This document shows, one piece after another, positions 1 to 10,257 of a stretch of DNA of 64,000 nt. Position 1 is the stretch's first letter; the number at the start of each line of letters is the position of its first letter. The translations under genes were made by a program, and so were the position numbers. Below the pieces are notes generated by a model. The model searched no databases. It saw only the letters and a list, made by a program, of their open reading frames with translations, and was not told the origin of the DNA. Source of the stretch: CAVXHQ01 sp963761735. Lineage in GTDB: Bacteria; Pseudomonadota; Alphaproteobacteria; Rhodobacterales; Rhodobacteraceae. The stretch lies in the NCBI GenBank assembly GCA_963761735.1, contig CAVXHQ010000001.1:558001-622000 (forward strand), read 5' to 3'.

Positions 1-1
1 G

Positions 2-595
2 GTCAACATCCTGCTGGCGCGCGGCTGGACGCCCTATGACGTCCTGACCAAGGCGCTGGTGGGCGGCATGACCATCGTCGGCCACGATTTCCGCGACGGC
101 ATCCTGTTCGTCCCCGAGGTGCTGCTGGCCGCCAACGCGATGAAAGGCGGCATGTTCATTCTCAAGCCGCTTTTGGCCGAAACCGGCGCGCCGCGCGTGG
201 GCAAGATGGTGGTGGGCACCGTCAAGGGCGACATCCACGACATCGGCAAGAACCTTGTGGGCATGATGATGGAGGGCGCGGGCTTCGAGGTCGTGGACCT
301 CGGGATCAACAACGCGGTCGACAGCTATCTCGACGCGCTGGCCGCCGAGGACGCGGACATTCTGGGCATGTCGGCCCTGCTGACCACGACGATGCCCTAC
401 ATGAAGGTCGTGATCGACACCCTCAAGGAAAAGGGCCTGCGCGACGATTACATCATCCTCGTGGGCGGGGCGCCTCTGAACGAAGAGTTCGGCAAGGCGA
501 TCGGCGCCGACGCCTATTGCCGCGATGCCGCCGTGGCGGTCGAAACCGCCAAATCGTTCATGGCGCGCAAGCACAATCAGACAGCAAACGCCTGA
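2..595 (+). CDS. Corrinoid (B12-binding) protein of a methyltransferase system, 5' end outside window
   Basis: The gene enters the window already in frame; 197 codons are visible. It carries the cobalamin-binding signature GDIHDIGKNLV, whose His is the lower axial ligand of cobalt in this family, followed by the alternating strand/helix pattern of a B12-binding Rossmann fold with a late VGGAPL segment. Proteins of the MtbC/MttC type carry a methyl group between a substrate-specific methyltransferase and an acceptor such as tetrahydrofolate in the cytoplasm. The substrate (methylamine, betaine or similar) cannot be told from this subunit. The DUF1638 gene 228 bases downstream is a frequent companion in Rhodobacteraceae. 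Family assignment is firm; the substrate is unknown. Confidence 0.9.
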   Translation, partial: VNILLARGWTPYDVLTKALVGGMTIVGHDFRDGILFVPEVLLAANAMKGGMFILKPLLAETGAPRVGKMVVGTVKGDIHDIGKNLVGMMMEGAGFEVVDLGINNAVDSYLDALAAEDADILGMSALLTTTMPYMKVVIDTLKEKGLRDDYIILVGGAPLNEEFGKAIGADAYCRDAAVAVETAKSFMARKHNQTANA

Positions 596-682
596 CGGAG
601 GAGGCGCTCCGGCTTGCGCCCGGGCGGCGCGGCCCCCATCTCCCCTGACATGGGCTCTGGTCGAGCCGCAGGAGACGCCCCG

Positions 683-826
683 ATGCCACTGTCCAGACTG
701 ATCGCGATCCTCGTTCTGGTCATCGTCGCAGCCGGGCTGACGGTGGTCGTCGCCGAACTCGTCGGTGGACTGGCGTTTCTGGGTCTCGGCGCATTGCTCG
801 TCGTCTACCTGCTCCGGCGCGGGTGA
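683..826 (+). CDS. Small hydrophobic membrane protein, unknown function
   Basis: A 47-residue protein made almost entirely of two hydrophobic stretches (residues about 5-22 and 25-43) ending in LLRRG, so probably a small inner-membrane protein. I chose the ATG at 683 because GGAG lies 8 bases upstream; a TTG at 614 would add 23 residues without a ribosome site. Its stop overlaps the GTG start of the next gene by four bases, which suggests translational coupling with the DUF1638 gene. No family recognised. Confidence 0.55.
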   Translation: MPLSRLIAILVLVIVAAGLTVVVAELVGGLAFLGLGALLVVYLLRRG

Positions 827-1479
827 CGGTGCTTGTGGCCGGGCCCTCCGACACGGATCTGACGGAGGCGGGGCTGGCACCCCGGGGGACCGGCCGGGTT
901 CTCCTGATCGCCTGCGGCGCGCTGGCGCATGAAATTCTGGCGATCATCCGGCTGAACGGCTGGAAGCATCTCGATCTGCAATGCCTGCCCGCCATCCTGC
1001 ACAATCACCCCGAACGGATCACCGGGGCTGTCGAACGCGCCGTCGCCGAAAACCGGGACGCCTACGAGACCGTTTTCGTGGTCTACGCCGATTGTGGCAC
1101 GGGCGGTTTGCTTGCGGCGGCCTGCGACAGGATGGGTGTCGACATGGTCGAAGGGCCACATTGCTACAGCTTTTTCGAAGGCAATGCAGCCTTTGCCGCG
1201 CACGCGGAAATGACCTGCTTCTATCTCACCGATTTTCTTGTGCGACAGTTCGATGCCTTCGTCTGGCGGCCCCTCGGCCTCGACCGGCACCCCGAATTGC
1301 GGGACATGTATTTCGGCAATTACACGACGCTCGTATATCAGGCGCAGACCGAGGATGCCGACCTCACCGACCGTGCCGCAGTCTGTGCCGCGCGGCTTGG
1401 CCTCGCGTTCGAGCGGCGGTTTACCGGGTACGGCGACCTGGAAATTGCTCTTGCCGCACCGGCGACGCGAAGTTTTTGA
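823..1479 (+). CDS. DUF1638 domain protein linked to B12-dependent methyl transfer
   Basis: The 218-residue protein starts at a GTG overlapping the preceding stop. Segments such as LLIACGALAHEI, VVYADCGTGG and the GPHCYSFFEG region match my memory of DUF1638, a family with conserved Cys and His residues that commonly sits beside corrinoid proteins and trimethylamine/betaine-type methyltransferases. The conserved C and H residues (GPHCY, ADCG) would suit metal or cofactor handling, but no activity is established as far as I know. Position just after the corrinoid subunit supports a role in the same methyl-transfer system. Function is inference. Confidence 0.75.
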   Translation: MTVLVAGPSDTDLTEAGLAPRGTGRVLLIACGALAHEILAIIRLNGWKHLDLQCLPAILHNHPERITGAVERAVAENRDAYETVFVVYADCGTGGLLAAACDRMGVDMVEGPHCYSFFEGNAAFAAHAEMTCFYLTDFLVRQFDAFVWRPLGLDRHPELRDMYFGNYTTLVYQAQTEDADLTDRAAVCAARLGLAFERRFTGYGDLEIALAAPATRSF

Positions 1480-1513
1480 AAAACTTCGGCGCTAACTTTT
1501 ACTTGAAAGTTCG

Positions 1514-1912
1514 CTATCCGGCGGCGTTGATCCGCTCGATCATCGCGCGCACGCCGTTGGACCGCTGGGCAGACAGATGATCGTTGAGGCCCAGACGCCC
1601 CAGTTCCGCGCGCGCATCGACCGTGGACACCTGCGCCATCGGGATGCCGTTGTACAGCAGGGCCAGCACCGCGATCAGCCCCTTGACGATCATCGCGTCG
1701 CTGTCGCCGCGAAATCGGAATGTACCGCCCTGAGGTTCGATCAACAACCAGACCTGGCTGGCGCAACCGTCAACCTTGGTCCCCGGCACCCGGAACGCCT
1801 CTTCAAGCGGCGGCATCGCCCGGCCAAGGTCGATGAGGTGACGATAGCGGTCTTCCCAATCGTCGAGAAAGTCGAAGGTCTCGACCAGCTCTTCGAAGGC
1901 TTCGGTGGCCAT
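1514..1912 (-). CDS. sufE: Cysteine desulfuration protein SufE
   Basis: A 132-residue SufE-family protein. SufE takes persulfide sulfur from the desulfurase SufS and passes it to the SufBCD scaffold for Fe-S cluster assembly in the cytoplasm. The acceptor cysteine lies in KVDGCASQVWL, and the flanking FDFLDDWEDRYRHLIDLG and NGVRAMIERI segments are typical. The ATG at 1912 gives the standard N-terminus; the frame remains open far upstream but that part is antisense noise. No other suf gene is near, which is common in Rhodobacteraceae. Confidence 0.95.
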   Translation of the reverse strand: MATEAFEELVETFDFLDDWEDRYRHLIDLGRAMPPLEEAFRVPGTKVDGCASQVWLLIEPQGGTFRFRGDSDAMIVKGLIAVLALLYNGIPMAQVSTVDARAELGRLGLNDHLSAQRSNGVRAMIERINAAG

Positions 1913-2101
1913 GGCATTTCTCCTGCTCAGTCCTGCGTGACCTAGGGTGCGATCCGGCCCGCGTCCAGAGGGCGGCAGGTCGCGGGCGGCGGTCGCGGCA
2001 CCGGACATGGATCTCACCTGCTGCAGGGGTGGCTTTTCACCGGCGCGCCGATCCGTTACCTCTGACTGTGTGACCGCACTGCCCCACAAAAGGACGTCCC
2101 G

Positions 2102-2572
2102 ATGAAAGCCGCCCTGCCCGTCCTTGTGATCGTCGGCCTGATGACAGCCGGGTGCGCGCGCATCGCCAGTTCGTCGATCAATCCGCTGAACTGGTTCGGC
2201 AGCTCCGTCGCCGCGGACCCCGGTGTCCGGGTGCCGCTGGTCACACGCGGCCCGACCGGCATCGACGCGCGGGTGCCCGTCAGCAGCGTCACCACCCTGC
2301 GGGTGGACCGCACGCCCGGCGGGGCGATTGTGGTCGCCCAGGGCGTCGTGCCGACACAGGGCTATTTCAATGCGGAACTGTTGCGCACCGGTCTGGCGGG
2401 CGGCGTCCTGACATTCGCGTTTCGCGCCGAGGCGCCAGCGTCCGGCGGCACGGCGGGAAGCGTGGCCACGCGCACCATCACCGCGGCCATCGACCTTGAC
2501 GACAGCGATCTGCAAGGCGTGTCGACGATCCGCGTCGAGGCGCAGGGCAACGCGCGCACGGCCTCTCGCTAG
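2102..2572 (+). CDS. Putative lipoprotein, conserved hypothetical
   Basis: A 156-residue protein with a lipoprotein signal: hydrophobic h-region LPVLVIVGLM then TAGC, with Cys18 as the predicted lipidated residue. The mature part is beta-rich in appearance, with repeated T/V stretches (VTTLRVDRTPGGAIVVAQG) and no catalytic motif I recognise. It probably faces the periplasm from the inner or outer membrane. It is divergent from sufE and convergent with rnd, so it is likely monocistronic. Confidence 0.75.
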   Translation: MKAALPVLVIVGLMTAGCARIASSSINPLNWFGSSVAADPGVRVPLVTRGPTGIDARVPVSSVTTLRVDRTPGGAIVVAQGVVPTQGYFNAELLRTGLAGGVLTFAFRAEAPASGGTAGSVATRTITAAIDLDDSDLQGVSTIRVEAQGNARTASR

Positions 2573-2580
2573 TCGGCAGG

Positions 2581-3759
2581 CTAATTTTCGGGCAGCGCCA
2601 CGGTCGTCACCGACGTTCCCTTGACGGCCAGGGCGACTTTGCCTGCGCACAGCTGAAGCGCGTCCTCGCCGAACACCTCGCGCCGCCAGCCGTTCAGGGC
2701 GGGCACGTCGCGTTCTCCGGCCGCGATCGCGTCGAGTTCGGATGTCGTCGCCACCAGTTTCGGCGCGACGCCCTCGGCCTCCGTGCGCGCCTTGAGAAGG
2801 ACGCGCAGCAGATCGGCAAGGGCCGGGTTCACATTCAGATGCGCCGCGTCCCGCGCAACCCGGGGCATGTCCTCGGGGCGCAGGGCAAGGGCGCGTTTCA
2901 CCGCCGCGAGGATCCCTTCGGCGATATCGCCGCGCCGCGCCTCGCGCAGCAACAGGCGCGAGCGGCCAAGATCGGCCTCGGTGGCCGGTTTGGTCGACGC
3001 CAGCTCCACCAGTGCGTCGTCCTTGTAGACGCGGGTGCGCGGCACGTCCCGGTCCTGCGCATAGGTTTCGCGGAACCGGGCCAGTTCGCGCACGATGGCA
3101 AGGAATTTCGGCGTCGTCGTGCGTGTCTTGACCCGTTTCCACGCCACGTCGGGATCGACGCGGTAGGTGCCCGGATCGTTGAGCACCGCCATCTCCTCCG
3201 CCACCCAGCGGGTGCGGCCCGATTTCTCGAGCCGTGCGGCGAGGTATTCATAGATGCGGCGCAGATGCGTCACGTCCGCCAGCGCGTATTTCAGCTGCGC
3301 CTCGGACAGTGGCCTGCGCGACCAGTCGGTAAAGCGCGAGGATTTGTCGACCTCGCCTTTGACGATGCGGCGCACGAGCGTCTCGTATCCGGCCTGCTCG
3401 CCAAAGCCGCAGACCATCGACGCGACCTGCGTGTCGAACAGCGGCGTCGGGATGACCCCCTGATCGACGAAGAAGATCTCGAGGTCCTGCCGCGCGGCGT
3501 GGAACACCTTGACCACGCTTTCGTCGCGAAACAGGTCGTACAGCGGCGCCAGGTCGATGCCCTCGGCCAGCGGATCGACGATGGCGGCATTCGCCTCGCT
3601 GCTCAGATCCTCGATGCCGGGATAGGCGAGTTGCACGAGGCACAGCTTGGAATAATAGGTCCGCTCGCGCAGGAATTCCGTGTCCACGGTGACGTAAGGG
3701 TGGCGGGCGGCCTCGGCGCAAAAGGCCGCGAGGGCGTCGGTCGTTGTGATGATCTGCAT
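2581..3759 (-). CDS. rnd: Ribonuclease D
   Basis: A 392-residue 3'-5' exoribonuclease used in tRNA 3' end maturation. The DEDD catalytic set is visible: VDTEFLRERTYY (first D and E), FHAARQDLE (second D) and YALADVTHLRRIY (third D with the Tyr-type motif). HRDC-like helices follow in the C-terminal half. Length is normal for the family. Start ATG at 3759. It is followed 8 bases later by the convergent lipoprotein gene and lies downstream of purN and purM on the same strand. Confidence 0.96.
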   Translation of the reverse strand: MQIITTTDALAAFCAEAARHPYVTVDTEFLRERTYYSKLCLVQLAYPGIEDLSSEANAAIVDPLAEGIDLAPLYDLFRDESVVKVFHAARQDLEIFFVDQGVIPTPLFDTQVASMVCGFGEQAGYETLVRRIVKGEVDKSSRFTDWSRRPLSEAQLKYALADVTHLRRIYEYLAARLEKSGRTRWVAEEMAVLNDPGTYRVDPDVAWKRVKTRTTTPKFLAIVRELARFRETYAQDRDVPRTRVYKDDALVELASTKPATEADLGRSRLLLREARRGDIAEGILAAVKRALALRPEDMPRVARDAAHLNVNPALADLLRVLLKARTEAEGVAPKLVATTSELDAIAAGERDVPALNGWRREVFGEDALQLCAGKVALAVKGTSVTTVALPEN

Positions 3760-3835
3760 TCAGGCCTGCTGTTTATGGTTCGTGCCATCCCGGTCGCGCG
3801 ACGATGGCACAGGGCTGGCGCATTGGAAAGCCGCG

Positions 3836-4433
3836 CTACAGATCGGCGCGGGCCCGATCCCCGGCGGCAAAGCGGCGCAGGCAAGCGACGTACAGCCGGT
3901 GTTCGAGCGGCAGCAGACGCGCCGCAAGAGCCGGGGCCGTGTCGCCGGGCCGGACCGGCACCCGCACCTGCCCCAGTATCGGCCCATCGTCGAGCACCGG
4001 CGTCACCTCGTGCACCGTGGCGCCGTGGTCGGCATCGCCCGCGGCAAGCGCGCGGGCATGGGTGTGCAACCCGGGATATTTCGGCAGGAGCGACGGGTGG
4101 ATGTTGAGGATCCGCCCCGACCAGGCGTCGATAAAGGCGGGCGTCAGAATGCGCATGAAGCCCGCCAGACACAGGATGTCGGGGCGCGCGGGCGCAAGGG
4201 CGCGCATGCAGCTCCGCCTCGAAGGCCGCACGATCCCCCCCGAAACGGCGGTGATCGACGGCGAACGTCGGAAGGCCCAGCGTGCGGGCGCGCGCCAGAC
4301 CGCCCGTCTGCGGATCGTTCGACACGACCAGAACAGGGCGCGCGGGATGCCCGCCGGTCATCGAGGCCACGAGGGCCGCCATGTTGGAGCCGCCGCCCGA
4401 CAGCAGGATCGCGACGCGTTTCGGCCCCCTCAC
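3836..4433 (-). pseudogene. purN: Phosphoribosylglycinamide formyltransferase, split by a single-base frameshift
   Basis: PurN adds the formyl group from 10-formyl-THF to GAR in purine synthesis. The N-terminal part begins at GTG 4433 with RVAILLSGGGSNMAALV (substrate-binding loop) and runs in one frame to about 4206. The C-terminal part lies one base out of phase and carries LCLAGFMRIL, LNIHPSLLPKYPGLHTH (catalytic Asn and His) and the late conserved Asp region DDGPILGQ. Removing one base near 4207 (in ctgcatg) joins both parts with the usual spacing. Both halves look otherwise undamaged, so this may be a sequencing indel rather than a dead gene. It directly follows purM. Confidence 0.9.
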
Positions 4434-4463
4434 CGCAGTGGCCCCCTCACATCGCGCGTCCCG

Positions 4464-5513
4464 TCACAGGAGCGTACCGGTATAGGTCACATCGTCGCCC
4501 GCCGTCACGTGACCAAGAGCAAAGACGGTCTCGCCCGCGTCCTCGAGGATCTGCGCCACCGCGTTCGCGCGGTTCGCATCCACGACGAGGACCATGCCGA
4601 CGCCCGCGTTGAACGTCCGCAGCAGTTCCGCCTGGCCGAGGCCACCGGTCTGTGCCAGCCAGCGGAACACCGGCGGCAGATCCCAGGACCCAAGGTCGAT
4701 CTCGCAGCCCAGCCCGTCGGGCAGAACGCGGGGGATGTTCTCGGTCAGCCCGCCACCGGTGATATGCGCAAGGGCGCGCACCCCGCCCGCCCGGATCGCC
4801 GCCAGCGCGGGCCGCACATACAGCCGCGTCGGTGTCAGCAGTGCCGCCCCCAGGGTGCCATCACCGAAAGGTGCGGCGTCCGACCATGCAAGCCCGGCCA
4901 TGTCCACCACCCGGCGCACCAGCGAAAACCCGTTCGAATGTACACCGTCAGAGGCGAGGCCCAGCAGCACGTCGCCCGCCGCCACGCCGTCCGGCAGCGC
5001 CGAGCCGCGTTCCATCGCGCCCACGGCAAAGCCCGCAAGGTCGAAATCGCCACCCGCATACATGCCCGGCATTTCGGCCGTCTCGCCACCGATCAGGGCA
5101 CAGCCCGACGCCGCACAACCATCGGCGATGCCCTCGACGATGCGCGTGGCCTGATCGACATCCAGCTTGCCGGTTGCAAAATAATCCAGAAAAAACAACG
5201 GCTCTGCCCCCTGGCAGACAAGATCGTTGACGCACATCGCCACCAGATCGATGCCGAGGGTATCGACGATACCGGTGTCGATACCGATCCGCAGTTTCGT
5301 GCCGACGCCATCGGTCGCCGCCACCAGGACCGGATCGTCGTAGCCCGCGGCCTTGAGATCGAAGAGCGCACCGAATCCGCCAAGGCCCGCCATCGTGCCG
5401 GGCCGCGAGGTGCGGCGCGCGGCGGGTTTTATCCGCTCGACGAGTGAATTGCCCGCGTCGATGCTCACGCCCGCGTCGCTATAGGTCATCCCGTTGCTGT
5501 TGTCGGCGCTCAT
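4464..5513 (-). CDS. purM: Phosphoribosylformylglycinamidine cyclo-ligase
   Basis: A 349-residue PurM (AIR synthetase), which closes the imidazole ring using ATP in purine synthesis. Diagnostic segments are the N-terminal TYSDAGVSIDAGN, the KLRIGIDTG and DLVAMCVNDLVCQGAEPLFFLDYFA region, IGGETAEMPGMY, GLASDGVHSNGFSLVR and the ITGGGLTENIPRVLP nucleotide-binding segment. It is full length. purN starts 31 bases downstream, so the two form the usual purMN operon. The 300 bases upstream contain a 26-bp tandem repeat array. Confidence 0.97.
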   Translation of the reverse strand: MSADNSNGMTYSDAGVSIDAGNSLVERIKPAARRTSRPGTMAGLGGFGALFDLKAAGYDDPVLVAATDGVGTKLRIGIDTGIVDTLGIDLVAMCVNDLVCQGAEPLFFLDYFATGKLDVDQATRIVEGIADGCAASGCALIGGETAEMPGMYAGGDFDLAGFAVGAMERGSALPDGVAAGDVLLGLASDGVHSNGFSLVRRVVDMAGLAWSDAAPFGDGTLGAALLTPTRLYVRPALAAIRAGGVRALAHITGGGLTENIPRVLPDGLGCEIDLGSWDLPPVFRWLAQTGGLGQAELLRTFNAGVGMVLVVDANRANAVAQILEDAGETVFALGHVTAGDDVTYTGTLL

Positions 5514-5601
5514 ATCGGCCCTCTTGCCCTGCGGTATGTGTCAAACCGCTGTCCAGTGGGTCCTAAACCATGGCCCGGCGCGGCACAACGCGGCACCGTC
5601 G

Positions 5602-5731
5602 GTGTCGCCGTCCCGCGAGGTCTCGCCGTGCCACCATCCCGGGACGGCCATTCGTGTCGCCATCCCGCGACGGCCAGTCGTGTCGCCATTCCGCGACGGC
5701 CATTCGTGTCGCCATCCCGCGACGGGCCGTC
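5602..5731. repeat. Tandem array of five 26-bp units
   Basis: Five consecutive units start at 5602, 5628, 5654, 5680 and 5706, each beginning gtg(t/c)c(g/a)cc and most carrying cat(c/t)ccgcgacgg. Units 3-5 are nearly identical; unit 1 is most diverged. Each good copy contains the short inverted repeat GTCGC-N6-GCGAC. The unit is not a multiple of three and there is no spacer, so it is a non-coding minisatellite, not CRISPR. It lies between the divergent purM and the small secreted protein gene at 5808. Confidence 0.92.
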
Positions 5732-5807
5732 GGAGTTAGTCTCTAAAATTTACGGCAAAACGCATTTGCGCAGACAACCATTTCCCTTTGGCGCGCGTAC
5801 TTTCTGC

Positions 5808-6104
5808 ATGAACCAGCGCATCTGCCTCGCCGTGACCGTCCTCGCCATCGCGGCATTGCCCGTAACGTCGTCTGTCGCGGGTGTCGCGAAAGAGGCCAAG
5901 ACCGGCCGCGATGAAGGGCGCGCGGCTGTTGTGTTGAACATCTCTCCGGTTGCGCGCGTGAGGACGTCAAACCCGGATTTTCTGGCACTCGCGGATCTGG
6001 ACGGCAATCCGTCTGTCGTGACCGACAACGAGCGTGAAATGATGATCGTATTGCGTCAGGTTCTCGGCATCAGTTCGGCCAACGCGTCGGATGCCCTGAA
6101 ATAG
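5808..6104 (+). CDS. Small secreted protein, unknown function
   Basis: A 98-residue protein with a signal peptide (RICLAVTVLAIAALPVTSSVAG, cleavage near residue 25). The mature part contains VARVRTSNPDFLALADLDGNPSVVTDNEREMM. I recognise no family. ATG 5808 is preceded by weak ribosome-site sequence. It reads away from purM, with the 26-bp repeats in between, and is followed by the CAU tRNA 79 bases later. Confidence 0.5.
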   Translation: MNQRICLAVTVLAIAALPVTSSVAGVAKEAKTGRDEGRAAVVLNISPVARVRTSNPDFLALADLDGNPSVVTDNEREMMIVLRQVLGISSANASDALK

Positions 6105-6183
6105 CGCACCACCGCGCCGACCTGCCACCACGAAGGCTTGACCCCGACGGCAGGTTTTGCGAGGCATCTCCTGCGCCCCCTGG

Positions 6184-6260
6184 GGGCCTGTAGCTCAATT
6201 GGTTAGAGCAGAGCGCTCATAACGCTTTGGTTGCGGGTTCAAGTCCTGCCGGGCCTACCA
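6184..6260 (+). tRNA. tRNA with CAU anticodon (Met elongator or lysidine-modified Ile)
   Basis: A 77-base tRNA with encoded CCA. Cloverleaf elements are TAGCTC (D arm), anticodon loop CTCATAA with stem GAGCG/CGCTT, and T arm GCGGG-TTCAAGT-CCTGC. The acceptor stem has C4:G69 and C5:G68, which suit tRNA-Ile2, but identity between elongator Met and Ile2 cannot be settled by eye. It lacks the three G:C pairs of an initiator anticodon stem. The stress-protein island begins 192 bases downstream. Confidence 0.93.
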
Positions 6261-6452
6261 AAACTCCCATTTTACAACAACTTATAGCACTCGTGGGCAG
6301 TATCTCGCCCTATATCCGTCAATGGCTTGCACCCATTGTGCCCCGCGGGCTGAGGGGGCGTCGTGATGGGCGGCACGCCGGCATGAGCCTATTCAGTCGC
6401 GTCGCAAAAAAGATCGCACGCCGGTTTCGCCGCCAGCCTGGAATGCCGCCAC

Positions 6453-6653
6453 TGAAGTGGTCCACCTTTTGGGATAGAATTATCCCGTTTTCAGGAGGAC
6501 GGCGAGATGGCCGGCAAGCGAGAGAGGCCCGGGGATATCGTGCTGAAGCTGCGACAGGTTGACGTGCTGCAAGGGCAAGGCAAATCAGTTCAGGCGGCCG
6601 TGCGGCAGATCGGTGTGACGGTTCAGACCTACTGTCGGTGGCGCAAGGAGCGC
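6453..6653 (+). mobile_element. Left remnant of an IS3-family element (terminus plus 5' part of orfA)
   Basis: The segment starts with TGAAGTGGTCCACCTTTTGG, which closely matches the terminus at 12248 (TGAGGTGCTCCCC...CTTGG). It continues to a Shine-Dalgarno (AGGAGG) and 49 codons of an IS3 OrfA-like helix-turn-helix (IVLKLRQVDVLQGQG, then QTYCRWRKE). After residue 49 the sequence changes to sHSP coding sequence. All of orfB and the rest of orfA are missing here. Confidence 0.8.
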
Positions 6654-6776
6654 GCCATGCCCGACACGATCGACGCAGACGCGATCGACGCCACTCATCG
6701 CGATGGCGTGCTGACGCTCACCCTGAAGAAGAGCGAAGCCGCCAAACCGAAACAGATCAAGGTCAAGGCCGCGTAA
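6507..6776 (+). CDS. Chimeric ORF: IS3 OrfA N-terminus fused in frame to a small heat-shock protein C-terminus
   Basis: An 89-residue ORF with a strong ribosome site (CAGGAGG, 6494-6500). Residues 1-49 are an IS3 OrfA helix-turn-helix; residues 50-89 (AMPDTIDADAIDATHRDGVLTLTLKK, then PKQIKVKAA) are the last strands and C-terminal tail of an Hsp20, including the GVLTLTL strand and a terminal I-x-V motif. The junction is near 6654 and preserves frame. It probably arose by deletion between an IS copy and a first sHSP gene of the island. It could be expressed from the IS promoter just before hsp20; whether the product is stable or useful is unknown. Confidence 0.75.
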   Translation: MAGKRERPGDIVLKLRQVDVLQGQGKSVQAAVRQIGVTVQTYCRWRKERAMPDTIDADAIDATHRDGVLTLTLKKSEAAKPKQIKVKAA

Positions 6777-6813
6777 GCGGCCGGGACCGACCAGTAAAAA
6801 GGAGGAAAGAACT

Positions 6814-7299
6814 ATGGCATTCAGCGATCTCATACCCTGGGGCCGGGACCGCAATCGTGTAGCGGACCGGCGGAGCGATGACGACAACCCGATGATGTCT
6901 CTCCAACGCGATTTGAACAGCGTGTTCGAGGATTTCTGGGGTCGCTTCGACAATCCGTTCGGTAGAAACCTGTCTGCGGGCGGGCCGCGGCCCGACATTT
7001 CCGAGACTGACGAGGCGATGCTGGTTTCGGTGGATCTGCCGGGCCTCGACGACAAGGACGTCGAGGTAAACGTTACCGACGACATGCTGACGATCCGCGG
7101 CGAACACGAGGAAAAGATCGATAAGGACGGTTTCACCTCGCAGTCGCGGCGCAGTTTCCACCGGATGATTCCGGTACCGCCGGGCGTGGACCCGGAAAAA
7201 GCCGAGGCCGAATTCAAGCGCGGTGTGTTGACTGTGACGCTGCCGAAGACCGAAGAGGCCAAGGCGCGGGTAAAACGCATCGACGTGAAATCCGGTTAA
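6814..7299 (+). CDS. Small heat-shock protein Hsp20
   Basis: A 161-residue sHSP that holds unfolding proteins for later refolding by disaggregases. The alpha-crystallin domain spans about residues 60-155: PDISETDEAMLVSVDLPGL, VNVTDDMLTIRGEH, RSFHRMIPVPPGV, and the GVLTVTLPKT signature strand. The N-terminal arm has Arg/Asp-rich sequence and QRDLNSVFEDFWGRF, typical of class A bacterial sHSPs. Start ATG 6814 follows AAAAAGGAGG. It precedes the clpK-type gene by about 110 bases that include a perfect hairpin. Island context supports a heat or oxidative stress role. Confidence 0.95.
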   Translation: MAFSDLIPWGRDRNRVADRRSDDDNPMMSLQRDLNSVFEDFWGRFDNPFGRNLSAGGPRPDISETDEAMLVSVDLPGLDDKDVEVNVTDDMLTIRGEHEEKIDKDGFTSQSRRSFHRMIPVPPGVDPEKAEAEFKRGVLTVTLPKTEEAKARVKRIDVKSG

Positions 7300-7304
7300 T
7301 CCGG

Positions 7305-7331
7305 GGCGCGGGCCTCATGGCCCGCGCCTTT
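7305..7331 (+). terminator. Perfect 10-bp hairpin with short T run after hsp20
   Basis: GGCGCGGGCC (7305-7314), loop TCAT, GGCCCGCGCC (7319-7328), then TTT. The stem is exact and GC-rich but the T tract is only three bases, so it may act as a partial terminator or mRNA-stabilising 3' end between hsp20 and the disaggregase gene. Confidence 0.7.
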
Positions 7332-7408
7332 CCCGGACCGCTGGAACCCGTCCTTGTTCAATAAAGTTAGTCTGTATGAATCGCTCATTCCCCAATGGAG
7401 GTAGAGAA

Positions 7409-10228
<2,820 letters not shown>

Positions 10229-10257
10229 CGCGGAAAAGAATGAAGGAGGATTGAACG

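Noticed and set aside
5602..5731. Possible CRISPR array
   Set aside because: Units are contiguous 26-mers with no unique spacers and no cas genes nearby.
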